Positions 45,044-54,276 of a stretch of 57,577 nucleotides of DNA are shown one piece after another. The notes under the pieces are model-generated. The model ran no database searches and had not been told where the DNA came from. It worked only from the letters and a program-made list of their open reading frames with translations. A program made the position numbers and the translations under genes. The DNA is from Acidimicrobiia bacterium (GTDB taxonomy: Bacteria; Actinomycetota; Acidimicrobiia; Acidimicrobiales; Poriferisodalaceae). The stretch's first letter is position 1. Each line of letters begins with the position of its first letter. The DNA lies in assembly GCA_022826045.1 (NCBI GenBank), contig JAJDVQ010000101.1, positions 1 through 57,577 of the forward strand. Direction: 5' to 3'.

Positions 45044-46465
45044 TCAGCCGATGCGGATCGGCTTGTCGATCGCCGCGGTCAGCACCTCGGGATCGCCGTC
45101 GGTCACCAGCACGTCGTCCTCAATGCGGATGCCGCCGAAGCCCCGCAGCTCGTCGACGCGCTCCCATACGACGCTCTCGGCGAACTTCTCCCGCCGAGCC
45201 GGATCGTCAAGCAGCGCATCGATGAAGTAGAGACCCGGCTCAACGGTGGTGACCATGCCGGGCTCGAGGAGTCGGTTCGGACCCAGCCTCGACAGCAGCG
45301 GATCGTCGCTGGGCTCGCGGCTGTAGGGGACGCTCGTGATGTCGTGCACCGACAGGCCCAGCAGGTGGCCGAGCCCGTGGGGGAAGAACAGCGCTACGAC
45401 GCCCTCGGTCACCAGCTCGGCGGGGTCGCCGCGCAGCAGACCCATCTCGACCAACCCTGCGCCCAGGATGCGGGCGGCGGCCAGGTGCACCTCCCGCCAC
45501 ACGATGCCGGGCCGGCACATGTCGATGGTCTGCTGCTGGGCACTGAGCACCAGCTTCCACAGGAACTCCTGCACGTCGGTGGGATCAGCGCCCACGACCA
45601 TCGTGCGGGTGACGTCGCTGGCGTAGCCGCCGAACTGCGCGCCGGCGTCGATGAGCAGCAGATCGCCGGCCTCGACGGTGCGCGTCGCCGGACGCAGCGG
45701 GTCATCGCCCGCGTAGACGTAATGCAGGTAGGCGCCGTGCGGGCCGGACGCGACGATGCTGTCGTAGGCCACGCGGGGTGCTCCGGCGGCGTAGAACTGC
45801 GCCTCCATGCCGACCTGGATCTCGCGCTCGGTCATGCCCGGCGCTGCGTGCTGGTACACCCACTCGAACCCCGCCGTGCTGGCCGCAGCAGCCTGGCGGA
45901 TGTCGTCGAGCTCGGCATCGTCCTTGGTCATGCGCTCCAGCGCGATCGCTGCACTCAGCCTCAGCACCGTCGCTTCGGTCGAGGCATCAGCGTGCTCATC
46001 GGCGTCGCCGCCCGGCGCGGTCTCCGCTGCGGCATCGGCTGTATCACCGTCAGGCGTGTCAGCCTTGTCCGAGGCTGCCGGCGCGGGCAGCGCCTGGGGC
46101 ATTGCCGCGCCCGCTCCCAGCTCGATGACCGTGCGGTCGCCGCGCTGGGACAGCCAGGCCTCCAGCTCGTCCAGCGGCTGGCCGACGGGCGTCGGTGGCT
46201 GCTCCCAGACGAGCCGCTCGGGAGTGAAGCGAGGCCCGAACAGCTCCCACTCGCCGGCCGCGGCGTCGAAGGCCAACGTGGTGCCGGGCGATCCCACCGC
46301 CGTCAGGTAGGCGACATCAGGATGGGGCAGGAACGCAAAGTGCTGATCGGTCCCCGACCAGCCCGCCGGCTCGCCGGCGCGCAATACCACCACCTCGTCG
46401 GTGAGCTCCCAGCGCTTGGCCACCCGCGCCCGCCGCTCGGCCAACACGTCGTCTGTCGGCTTCAC
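45044..46465 (-). CDS. M24 family aminopeptidase P-like metallopeptidase
   Basis: The start chosen is GTG 46465, with TAGGGT 7 bases upstream (leaderless type); GTG 46474 is the longer alternative. The pita-bread catalytic domain has the five metal ligands: Asp in LLIDAGAQ, Asp in YASDVTRTM, His in FFPHGLGHLLGL, Glu in TVEPGLYF and Glu in GGIRIEDDVLV. The N-terminal aminopeptidase-P domain is interrupted by an unusual acidic Ala-rich insert (ASDKADTPDGDTADAAAETA and beyond, about residues 130-165). It should remove X-Pro N-terminal residues or dipeptides. Confidence 0.92.
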   Translation of the reverse strand: MKPTDDVLAERRARVAKRWELTDEVVVLRAGEPAGWSGTDQHFAFLPHPDVAYLTAVGSPGTTLAFDAAAGEWELFGPRFTPERLVWEQPPTPVGQPLDELEAWLSQRGDRTVIELGAGAAMPQALPAPAASDKADTPDGDTADAAAETAPGGDADEHADASTEATVLRLSAAIALERMTKDDAELDDIRQAAAASTAGFEWVYQHAAPGMTEREIQVGMEAQFYAAGAPRVAYDSIVASGPHGAYLHYVYAGDDPLRPATRTVEAGDLLLIDAGAQFGGYASDVTRTMVVGADPTDVQEFLWKLVLSAQQQTIDMCRPGIVWREVHLAAARILGAGLVEMGLLRGDPAELVTEGVVALFFPHGLGHLLGLSVHDITSVPYSREPSDDPLLSRLGPNRLLEPGMVTTVEPGLYFIDALLDDPARREKFAESVVWERVDELRGFGGIRIEDDVLVTDGDPEVLTAAIDKPIRIG

Positions 46466-46702
46466 GCCGCGCACCCTAACGCCACGGGTTCGTCTACCGG
46501 CTCAACCCCCCACAAGGCCGCGCGGAGCAGTGAACCATCTCGTTGTCGCACATGCGGGAAGGACTGTCCGATTTTTTTGTGTAACCGGCCGTGATGGTGT
46601 CCGTCGGATGTGGTCGGCGATCCGGTCGCCGTAGTGGAAGGAGCGCAACACGGGACTCGCAAGCACCCGATCGATCCTTGGTAACGAAGCCCGCCGGTCG
46701 CT

Positions 46703-47788
46703 CTACTGCTGCTGTTGCGCTGCCTGTTGCTGGGCGGACGTATCTGTGGACGGACTGACCGCCACACGGGCCTGGCGGCGGATCGGCTCGGTGACCATCG
46801 AGACCGGCGCCGTGGGCTGGGCGATGATCACCTCAGCGTCCACCTTGGCATCGGCTGATCCGTTGAACACGCCGCGCACGGGTGGGACGTCGTTGTAGTC
46901 GCGGCCGTAGCCGATCACCACATGCCGCTCGCTCACCGACCCGCCGTTGGTGGGGTCGAGCGCATGCCAGCCGTAGCCGGGCACCGCAGCTTCGATCCAT
47001 GCGTGCGTCTGCACCGAGATTGCCGTCGGGCTGGCAACCGGCGCACGCTCGGGAGCGAACACGTCCTCGCCGACGACGTCATGGCTGATGCCGTCAGCGC
47101 CAGCGGTGCCCCCGGCCGCACCGCCGCCGGCTGAGGGTGCGCCGGGAACGGGAGCTTCGTCGAGCCGTGTCTCGTCCAGCGCGAACAGGTAGCCCGAGAC
47201 GTAGCGGGCGGGGATGCCGATGCAACGCAGCATGCCCACGGCGAGATGTGCGAAGTCCTGGCAGACACCTCGACCGCCGTCGATCAGCTCTTCCAGCGTC
47301 ACACCGATGGAGGTGGAGCCGCGTTCGTAGGTGAGCACGGTGGGCACTGCTTGGGCGACGGCCAGCACGCGCTCGCTGACGTTGTCGGCAGCCCCGCGGA
47401 TCGCCCACGAGGCCACCTCGTCCACCAGCTCCCCCCAGTGCACATGCTGGGACGGCGCCAAGTATTCGACATGCTGGTTGACGAACTGCTGGTCGCCCAA
47501 CCGCTCGCAGCTCACCGCCGCCGGGGCGCTGCCGGTCGGTGAGGTCTCCACCGAAGCCTCGGCCACCACCAGCAGATCGTCATGCGGCCCGCGTATGCCC
47601 AGATGGTCGACCGTCGTGCCGAAGTAGTCGCGTGTCTGCAGCACGCGGGTCGCCGGGGTCGTCGTCAGCCGGTAGGACAGCACCTGCTGGCGCAGATCGT
47701 CACGGGGCCGCACACGGATCTCGTTCTGCGACTCCGAGACGGGCTCCGTATAGGTGAAGTGCAGCCGGTAGGCGATGTCGAGTCTCAT
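46703..47788 (-). CDS. transglutaminase-like protein
   Basis: The 361-residue protein has the N-terminal beta domain of bacterial transglutaminase-like proteins (YRLHFTYTEPVSESQNEIRVRP) and the Cys-His-Asp triad in GVCQDFAHLAVGMLRCIGIPARYVSGYL, TQTHAWIEAAVPGYGWHALDPTNG. Between Cys and His there is a Gly/Ala/Pro-rich insert (about 220-265). The C-terminus is Gln-rich. It is the last gene of a three-gene operon with 4-base overlaps. The set is widespread and is predicted to build or cut a peptide, but its substrate is unknown. Confidence 0.9.
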   Translation of the reverse strand: MRLDIAYRLHFTYTEPVSESQNEIRVRPRDDLRQQVLSYRLTTTPATRVLQTRDYFGTTVDHLGIRGPHDDLLVVAEASVETSPTGSAPAAVSCERLGDQQFVNQHVEYLAPSQHVHWGELVDEVASWAIRGAADNVSERVLAVAQAVPTVLTYERGSTSIGVTLEELIDGGRGVCQDFAHLAVGMLRCIGIPARYVSGYLFALDETRLDEAPVPGAPSAGGGAAGGTAGADGISHDVVGEDVFAPERAPVASPTAISVQTHAWIEAAVPGYGWHALDPTNGGSVSERHVVIGYGRDYNDVPPVRGVFNGSADAKVDAEVIIAQPTAPVSMVTEPIRRQARVAVSPSTDTSAQQQAAQQQQ

Positions 47789-48777
47789 TGCGGCCTGCCT
47801 CTGCCGTCACCGGGTCGCACGAATTGCGCGTGCACTTCCGCCAGGCTCGATCTCGCCACCGTGCTGGTGTGCACATCGGCGGCGAGCTCGGCCAGCGCCG
47901 AGCCCAGGTACGCCAGCTCAGCCTCGGGTTGGCCCAGCAGCTCGTCGAGCTCGCCGTACTCCAGGTGCGCCCGCAGCGCCCCGGCGCGCCGGCGGGGTGT
48001 GGCGACGGCCCCCGCGGCCGCTGCGAGGTCTTCCAAGCGCAGCTCCACCCGTCCGAGGCACCACAGCACCGAGCGGGGCATTTGCTCGTGCTGCAACAGG
48101 AACTTCGCGACTGCATGCCACTGCGGCGAGTGCCCCAGCTCGCGCCGGGCGGCCTGCAGCGAATGCGTGAACGCCAGCAGACGGTTGCCGTCGAAGACGT
48201 CGCTGCCGGTGCCCAGACCCGACTTCAGCAGTTCCACCGTCAGGATCGACCGCTCGAGCAGCCGACCCGCCTCCATGAAGGCGTAGCCCTCGTCGCGGCT
48301 CATCGACTCCGTCATCACGCCGCTGAGCGAGCGACACCCCCGCCGGGCCGTGATCACCGACATGCGCGACACCTCGCCGCCGGTCTGCTCCCGAGCGGCA
48401 GCGCCGACCGACTTGGCGCTCTGCATGAGGATGTGCAGGCTGTTGGCCTCCTCCCAGAGCTCCACCGGGATGCGGTCGCGCACGATGCGCAGGTTCTCCC
48501 TCACTGCCTGCACAGCCGACACCACCGAACCAGGGTGCGAGTCGTCGGAGACCAGGAAGTCCATGACGGCATAGGGGCCGGTGCCGACCTGGGCCGCCAC
48601 GAACTCGTCCTGCAGCCCGAGCGCCTGCACCAGCCTTCGGGAGGCCAGGCGGGCCTCGGTGGCCTGGCGGTGCATGACGGCATTGGTCTCGACGGACACG
48701 CAGCGGGCGATGGTGTCGGCCCGCTCCAGGTAGCGACCGGCCCACAGCAGGGAATCGGCGTGGCGGGCCAGGATCAT
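47785..48777 (-). CDS. alpha-E domain protein (DUF403)
   Basis: The 330-residue all-helical protein has the family signature MILARHADSLLWAGRYLERADTIARCVSVETNAVMHR and the DSHPGSVVSAVQAVRENLRIVRDRIPVELWEEAN region. It overlaps both neighbours by 4 bases. This family always accompanies circularly permuted ATP-grasp proteins and transglutaminases, and its biochemical role is unresolved. Confidence 0.92.
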   Translation of the reverse strand: MILARHADSLLWAGRYLERADTIARCVSVETNAVMHRQATEARLASRRLVQALGLQDEFVAAQVGTGPYAVMDFLVSDDSHPGSVVSAVQAVRENLRIVRDRIPVELWEEANSLHILMQSAKSVGAAAREQTGGEVSRMSVITARRGCRSLSGVMTESMSRDEGYAFMEAGRLLERSILTVELLKSGLGTGSDVFDGNRLLAFTHSLQAARRELGHSPQWHAVAKFLLQHEQMPRSVLWCLGRVELRLEDLAAAAGAVATPRRRAGALRAHLEYGELDELLGQPEAELAYLGSALAELAADVHTSTVARSSLAEVHAQFVRPGDGRGRPQ

Positions 48778-50234
48778 GTCTGCGACCCCTGGGGTGCGAG
48801 CACCCAGGTGTCCTTGGAGCCGCCGCCCTGCGAGGAGTTCACGATCAGCGAACCCTTGCGCATCGCTACCCGCGTCAGCCCGCCGGGAAACACCTGCGTG
48901 CGCTCGCCGGTGATCACGAACGGGCGCAAGTCGAGGTGGCGCGGCTCGAGCACGTCGTCACACATGGATGCGAGCGTGGACAGCTCCACGACCTCTTGGA
49001 CCACCCAGTTACGCGGATCTGCCTCGATCTCGGCCCGCGCATTCGCCAATTCCTCATCGGTGGCGTTGCGCCCGATGACGATGCCGTAGCCCCCGGACTC
49101 GCCTACCGGCTTGATGACCAGCTCGTCGAGCCGTTCGAATGCCGCTTCGCGCTGGTCGGGCTCCCACATCACGTACGTCTCGACGTTGGGCAGGATCGGT
49201 TCCTCGCCGAGGTAGTAGCGGATGAGGTCGGTCACATAGGGGTGGATGGCCTTGTCGTCGGCCACGCCGTTGCCGACGGCATTGCAGACGGTCACGGTGC
49301 CGGCGCGCATGGCACCAAGCAGCCCCGGCACGCCGAGCGTGGAGTCGGGCCGGAACGACACCGGGTCGAGGAAGGTGTCGTCGATGCGCCGGTAGATCAC
49401 ATCCACCGGAACGAGGCCCTCGATGGTGCGCAGGTACACGACATGCTCGTCCACCACCAGGTCGGGCCCTTCCACGAGCTCCACGCCCATCTCCCGGGCC
49501 AGGAACGCGTGCTCGAAGTACGCCGAGTTGTAGATGCCCGGCGTCAGGATCACGATGAGCGGCTTGTCGCCGGCCCCCGTGGGCGCCACCGACTCGAGCG
49601 CGGTGCGCAGCATCCGGCCGTACTGGCTGACAGGTTCCACGGTGTGGTCTTCCCAGACTCGGGGGAACGCCCGGGTCATCGCCGCCCGGTTCTCGATGAC
49701 GTAGCTGATCCCGCTCGGGTTGCGCAGGTTGTCTTCGAGCACCCGGTACTGGCCCTCGGCATCGCGCACCAGGTCGATGCCGGCGATGACGCAGTGGGCG
49801 TCGTGCGGCACGCTCACGCCGAACGCGTTGCGCTCGAAGCCGTCCGACGACTGCACCAGCCATGCGGGCACGACGCCGTCGGCCATGGCCGCTCCCTCGC
49901 CGGTGTAGATGTCGGCCAGGAACCGGTTCAGCGCAGTGACGCGCTGGGCCAGGCCCCGCTCGATCTCCTGCCACTCGGTTGCGGCGATCAGCCGGGGGAA
50001 CAGGTCCATCGGCCACGTGCGCTCGGTGCCCTGCGAATCGCCGTACACCGTGAACGTGATGCCCTGGCGGCGGAACTCCTCTTCGATGATGCCTTCGCGG
50101 CGCCGCAGCTCAGCCGCGTCGAAGTTGGAGAAGCGCTCCACAATGGCGGCATAGAGCGGGCGGACGTTGCCGTCACGGTCGAACGCCTCGTCGTAGGCGA
50201 GCTGGTTCGCGTCAGACCTTCGTAGCTCCGCCAT
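48774..50234 (-). CDS. circularly permuted type 2 ATP-grasp protein
   Basis: The 486-residue protein has the DUF404/DUF407 pattern: YDEAFDRDGNVRPLYAAIVERF, TFTVYGDSQGTERTWPMDLFPRLI, RVLEDNLRNPSGISYVIENR and FRPDSTLGVPGLLGAMRAGTVTVCNAVGNGVADDKAI, with EPDQREAAFERLDELVIKPVGESGGYGIVIG near the C-terminus. It is the first gene of the ATP-grasp/alpha-E/transglutaminase operon. ATP-grasp ligation of a carboxylate to an amine or thiol is expected. TATCAA lies 9 bases before ATG 50234. Confidence 0.92.
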   Translation of the reverse strand: MAELRRSDANQLAYDEAFDRDGNVRPLYAAIVERFSNFDAAELRRREGIIEEEFRRQGITFTVYGDSQGTERTWPMDLFPRLIAATEWQEIERGLAQRVTALNRFLADIYTGEGAAMADGVVPAWLVQSSDGFERNAFGVSVPHDAHCVIAGIDLVRDAEGQYRVLEDNLRNPSGISYVIENRAAMTRAFPRVWEDHTVEPVSQYGRMLRTALESVAPTGAGDKPLIVILTPGIYNSAYFEHAFLAREMGVELVEGPDLVVDEHVVYLRTIEGLVPVDVIYRRIDDTFLDPVSFRPDSTLGVPGLLGAMRAGTVTVCNAVGNGVADDKAIHPYVTDLIRYYLGEEPILPNVETYVMWEPDQREAAFERLDELVIKPVGESGGYGIVIGRNATDEELANARAEIEADPRNWVVQEVVELSTLASMCDDVLEPRHLDLRPFVITGERTQVFPGGLTRVAMRKGSLIVNSSQGGGSKDTWVLAPQGSQT

Positions 50235-50357
50235 GGCTCATTTGATAGCGCGTCGCGGCGCGCACTCGCGTCATCGACGGCAGACGGGCACCTTCGACGC
50301 TCGCGCCCGTGCCGCTGACGGACCGGCTTCCGGCGCCGTCGTGGCTACGCTCGCCGG

Positions 50358-51344
50358 ATGGCCAGCGTCACAGAGACCCCAGTCCGACAGCTTGGCGATG
50401 AGCATGCGGAGTGGGCCATCAAGGCAGCCCTCGCTGCGATCGTCGCCCCTGGCTCGTTCTTCACCGGCGCTGAACGGCGGGCCATGGCGACCCAGGCCCG
50501 GGCTGCCCGCGGTCTCGCCGAGGACGGCGCCGATCTTCCGCCCATCGTCGCCGAGGCGGTCGACCGCGTTGCGGCAGAAGCCATGGCGACCAGGCAATCC
50601 CACGTCGAAGCCTGGGTAGGCAGCGGCCGCGACATCCTGGCCTACGTCGAGCTCGTCTCGGTGGTGTCCCAGATCGCCAGCATCGACTCCTACCGCATCG
50701 GCCTCGGCGCCGCCCTCGATGCGCTCGGAGACCCTGTCGACGGCGAGCCGACACCCGAGATTGCGGCGGAGGCGTCCATGATGAACGCTTGGGTCCCGAC
50801 GGTGGGCGTCGCTCTCGCACCGACAGCGCTGTCGGCTCTCCCCCGGGAGAAGGCCACCAAGTCGGCGCTGAGCGCGGCCTGGTATCTCACCGACAACGTC
50901 ATACACCAATACGACGTCGAGCCGGGCAGGGAACTCACCCGGTCGCAGATGGAGCTCGTGGCCGCCCGGACATCGTGGCTCAACGAGTGCTTCTTCTGAC
51001 TGTTCGGCCACACATGGATGCTCCGTGAGAGCGCCCGAGCCCACAGCCTGCCGGTCAACGTGCTGGCCGTCACCCAGCCGGCACTCGACTCGGGCGTGCC
51101 CCACGGGGCCGATCTGCTCGCGTTCGTCGACGCCATCGCGCTGCTCGACTTCTACGAGCTGCCAGAGGCCCGCGCCGACCTCATCACCGCCGCCGGCGCC
51201 GGCGCTGCGACCCGGGCAGCCGCCGTGTGCGCCAGCTTCGAAGGCATCAACCGAATCGTCGATGCCATCGGCGTTCCGGTCAACAAGCGCTTCTACGACA
51301 TCGGCGACGACCTCGGGGTCCAGGTCCCCGACCACTTGCGCTGA
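50358..51344 (+). CDS. AhpD-like (carboxymuconolactone decarboxylase family) protein, probable selenoprotein
   Basis: The reading frame runs from ATG 50358 (TACGCT, 6 bases upstream, leaderless type) to TGA 50997-50999 and then, without a shift, to TGA at 51344. Around the internal TGA it reads ELVAARTSWLNEC-F-F-(TGA)-L-F-G-H, so TGA stands precisely at the second cysteine of the CxxC...H active-site motif of AhpD-fold peroxidases. Residues before it (SFFTGAERRAMATQARAARGL) and after it (DLLAFVDAIALLDFYELPEARADLI) both belong to the same double-repeat family. The expected protein is 328 residues with selenocysteine at 214. A hairpin 24 bases after the TGA fits a bacterial SECIS. The alternative is a nonsense mutation, but its coincidence with the catalytic cysteine makes that less likely. 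The Sec machinery is not in this window. Confidence 0.75.
51016..51036 (+). promoter_or_regulatory. SECIS-like hairpin after the in-frame TGA
   Basis: GGATGCTC (51016-51023), loop CGTGA (51024-51028), GAGCGCCC (51029-51036): eight pairs with one mismatch and one G-U pair. The apical loop starts 24 bases after the TGA (50999) and carries a G at its second position followed by U. Both points agree with the bacterial SECIS consensus of a small loop 16-37 bases downstream with a G among its first two bases. Confidence 0.55.
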
Positions 51345-51376
51345 AGGGGCGCTGGCGGGCCGCTCGGGCCCGGGAT

Positions 51377-52720
51377 TCAGCCTGCGGCGTCGATTGACTC
51401 GCGCATCTCCTGCGCACACGTGTGCAGGTAGTTCCGCCCCGTCGCAGTCACCAAGTTGTACGCGAGCTCGTCGACCGCGTCGGCCTTCAGCCGGGTCACG
51501 TCGTCGACCTCGTGGCCCAGCGCGAGCACCATGTCGCACAGCTCCGCGCACCACTGCGCCTCGCCGTCGGCCAGTGCATCGCGCGCTGCCGCTGCCAGTG
51601 CCTCCGGCCCTCCCGCCAGCGCCGCCACCCGGCCGGCTCGGTCGGCGGGGTGCAACGGGTTCATCCGCGACGGGTTGCCGTCGAACCAGCCCAATATGCC
51701 GCTGAAGATGGCCCGCACCGACCACGACACGTTGCCGTAGTACTGGCCCAGCAGCGGGTCGCCGTCCAGATCGGGCGGCAGCGTGACCTCGTGCGCCAGC
51801 TCGTCGGGCGTCTTGCCGGCGTTCATGCCGGCGACGGTCTCGTTGTAGATGTGCCACAGGCCTCGGCTGTAGGTCTCCAGCGCTGCGTCCACCTCGGCTG
51901 CACCGGAGAACGGCGTGGTGTGGCCCAGCACCAGGTGGTCGGCGCCCATGGCGCGGATCCGGTCGACCGATTCGCACCAGTCCCGCACATCGCGGTACTG
52001 CGTGCCCCGGATGGCGTACAGGTTGGGGAACGAGCGGTACATGTTGTCGCCGGCGAACACCACCCGTTCGTCTGCGAACCACGTCATGATCTGGTCTTCG
52101 GTCTCGCCCGGGTTGTGCGAGACCTCCAGCCGGACACCGCCGGCCTCGATGACCGCCGAACCCTCGAACCGCTTCGTTGGGAAGGTGCGCGGGTCGGGGC
52201 CTCCTCCGGGGCCGCCGGCCAGCGCACCCGCCTTGGGGTACACGGCCGGTGCGATGCCGTTGTTGATGCGCTTCTCGGGCGGCAGCTTGAATCCGGCCTG
52301 CCGCAAGCCCCGGAGGCCGGCGATCGACACACCGTTTCGGGCGAAGCGCCTGGCCTCGTCGCCGAAGTGCTGCACGCCCCAGATCTCGATATCCGGATTC
52401 TCATCGATCAGCGCGGGGGCGCCGCCGGTGTGGTCGGGATGGCCGTGGGTGTACACCAGTGCGACGATCGGCAGATCGGTGTGGCGGCGCAGCTCGGCGA
52501 TGGCGTCGGCAGTCCGCTGAGGGATGCTGCCGCCGTCGACTGCGACCACCCCGCTGTCGCCGAGCACGAACGAGAACGTGGACACGCCGTAGCCCACCGC
52601 CACGAATACGCGCTCGACGAGGGCGATGAACTGCTCCGCAAACAGATGCTCGATTGACCGCAGCTCGGCCGAGGCCGGTGTGTCCATCGGGTCGGTCGGC
52701 GGCGAGGCGTCAGCGTTCAA
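51377..52720 (-). CDS. alkyl-sulfatase-like MBL-fold hydrolase
   Basis: The 447-residue protein has the zinc motif HGHPDHTGG, NPGETEDQIMTWF, VVFAGDNMYRSFPNLYAIRG and LGHTTPF, and the alkylsulfatase dimerisation domain from about residue 290 (GLWHIYNETVAGMNAGKTPDELAHEV, GWFDGNPSRMNPL). TTG 52720 is chosen for its GGAGAAG; ATG 52687 is an alternative that loses 11 residues. It overlaps the LigC-like gene end by 11 bases and probably shares its transcript. Confidence 0.88.
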   Translation of the reverse strand: MNADASPPTDPMDTPASAELRSIEHLFAEQFIALVERVFVAVGYGVSTFSFVLGDSGVVAVDGGSIPQRTADAIAELRRHTDLPIVALVYTHGHPDHTGGAPALIDENPDIEIWGVQHFGDEARRFARNGVSIAGLRGLRQAGFKLPPEKRINNGIAPAVYPKAGALAGGPGGGPDPRTFPTKRFEGSAVIEAGGVRLEVSHNPGETEDQIMTWFADERVVFAGDNMYRSFPNLYAIRGTQYRDVRDWCESVDRIRAMGADHLVLGHTTPFSGAAEVDAALETYSRGLWHIYNETVAGMNAGKTPDELAHEVTLPPDLDGDPLLGQYYGNVSWSVRAIFSGILGWFDGNPSRMNPLHPADRAGRVAALAGGPEALAAAARDALADGEAQWCAELCDMVLALGHEVDDVTRLKADAVDELAYNLVTATGRNYLHTCAQEMRESIDAAG

Positions 52721-53654
52721 CGATCGTCTTCTCCAGCATGTCGATGGTCTGCATGGCGCCGAGACACTGGGCTACCGACGCGTTCGGCTCACGACCCGCT
52801 TCGATGGCCGAGATGAACTCGCGGTCCTGCAGCTCGATGCCGTCGTTCGAGAAAGCTACCCCCGACAGGTCGACCGGCTTGTCATACCCGTCCACCAGGT
52901 CGTCGTAGCGGGCAATGTACGTGCCGTTGTCGCAGATGTAGCGGAAGAAGGTGCCCAGCGGCCCGTTGTTGTTGAACGACAGCGACAGCGTGCACAGCGC
53001 CCCTGACGGCACGCTCATGCCGATCGTCATGTCCATGGCGATGCCCAACTCGGGGTGCCGTGGGCCCTGCTGCGACCAGCCGGCAGTGATCGGCTCGCCG
53101 GTCTGGTATCCGAACAGATCCACCGTGTGGCACGAGTGGTGCCACAGCAGGTGGTCGGTCCAGGTGCGGGGCTTGCCCAAGGCGTTGCGGTTCTCGCGCC
53201 GGAAGAAGTACGTCTCCACCACCAGGTGCTGCAGCGTCAGCTCGCCGCGGCGGATGCGGTCATGCACCCACTGGTGGCTGGGGTTGAAGCGACGGGTGTG
53301 GCACGCCATGGCGGTGACACCCGTCTCCTGCTGCACCCGCACCAGCGCTTCGCTGTCGGCCAGATTGTCGGCCATCGGGATCTCGACCAGCACGTGCTTG
53401 CCCGCTCGCATGGTCTCGATGGCCTGCGCGGCGTGCAGCTGCGTCGGCGTCGCGAGGATCGCCGCGTCGGCGTCCAGCGCGAGTGCCTCGGCCAGATTCA
53501 GCGTCCAGCGCTCGATGCCGAACTCGTCGGCGAATGCCGCCGTGTCCTCGGCGATGCCGCCCACCAAAGCGGCCACCTCGACGCCGTCGATCCGCTGCAG
53601 CGCAGCCGCGTGCTTGCGCCCGATGGCGCCCTCTCCCGCAAGGATGATCTTCAC
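52710..53654 (-). CDS. ligC: Gfo/Idh/MocA oxidoreductase, LigC-like
   Basis: The start chosen is GTG 53654 behind GAGGGGAC; the product has 314 residues, the length of Sphingobium LigC. The Rossmann start is MKIILAGEGAIGRKHAAALQRI, then ATPTQLHAAQAIETMRAGKHVLVEIPMADNLADSE (the Lys-Pro of the family replaced by IPM). HSCHTVDLFGYQ in the second domain supplies the family His. LigC oxidises 4-carboxy-2-hydroxymuconate semialdehyde to 2-pyrone-4,6-dicarboxylate. Divergence from ligAB across 200 bases strongly supports that role. Confidence 0.85.
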   Translation of the reverse strand: MKIILAGEGAIGRKHAAALQRIDGVEVAALVGGIAEDTAAFADEFGIERWTLNLAEALALDADAAILATPTQLHAAQAIETMRAGKHVLVEIPMADNLADSEALVRVQQETGVTAMACHTRRFNPSHQWVHDRIRRGELTLQHLVVETYFFRRENRNALGKPRTWTDHLLWHHSCHTVDLFGYQTGEPITAGWSQQGPRHPELGIAMDMTIGMSVPSGALCTLSLSFNNNGPLGTFFRYICDNGTYIARYDDLVDGYDKPVDLSGVAFSNDGIELQDREFISAIEAGREPNASVAQCLGAMQTIDMLEKTIVER

Positions 53655-53856
53655 TGCTGTCCCCTCGTCGGCAAGGGTGCATTCGGCCGCGTTCACGGCG
53701 ACGGGCAGACCCTAGACCGCGCCTGCGACACAGCGACCGAGGCACATGGCTGCCCGGCGCCAATTCCGGCTGAATCACTGAGAGCGGTGCGCATTCGCAG
53801 CCATCATCCGGAAACGACTCCTCGGATCAATAGTCTCGGGCAGGCGAGGAGGTGCC

Positions 53857-54276
53857 ATGGCGGCAGCACGCGACTACGACGACATTCCGGGGACCTACGT
53901 CTTCGACGGCCGGCAATCCCAGCAGGGCTACCACCTCAACATGTTCTGCATGAGCCTCAACGACGAGGCCAACCGGGAGCGGTTCCGGACTGACGAGGCG
54001 GCCTACCTGGACGGCTTCGACCTGACGTCGCCGCAGCGCACGGCGGTGCTCAAACGGGACTGGCTCGGACTGCTGCAGCTCGGCGGGAACATCTACTACA
54101 CGTTCAAGCTGGCGATCCTCGACGGTCTGTCGATGCAGGACGTCGGCGGCGCCATGTCGGGCGTCACCGGCGGGGAGTTCGCGCAGATGATGATCGACGG
54201 AGGCCGCTCGATCGAGGGCAACCGCCGCGTCGGCGAATCGGCAGGAACGCACAGCTCAGCGGGGCACACGTCATGA
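53857..54276 (+). CDS. ligA: protocatechuate 4,5-dioxygenase alpha subunit
   Basis: ATG 53857 follows GAGGAGG. The 139-residue protein matches LigA in length and pattern (IPGTYVFDGRQSQQGYHLNMFCMSL, ERFRTDEAAYLDGFDLT, GLLQLGGNIYYTFKLAILDGLSMQDVGGAMSG). The alpha chain caps the beta chain's active site. TGA overlaps the ligB ATG. Confidence 0.93.
   Translation: MAAARDYDDIPGTYVFDGRQSQQGYHLNMFCMSLNDEANRERFRTDEAAYLDGFDLTSPQRTAVLKRDWLGLLQLGGNIYYTFKLAILDGLSMQDVGGAMSGVTGGEFAQMMIDGGRSIEGNRRVGESAGTHSSAGHTS

Noticed and set aside
46560..46580. Rho-independent terminator at the T-run after GACTGTCCGA
   Set aside because: No stem of useful length precedes the T-run on either strand.
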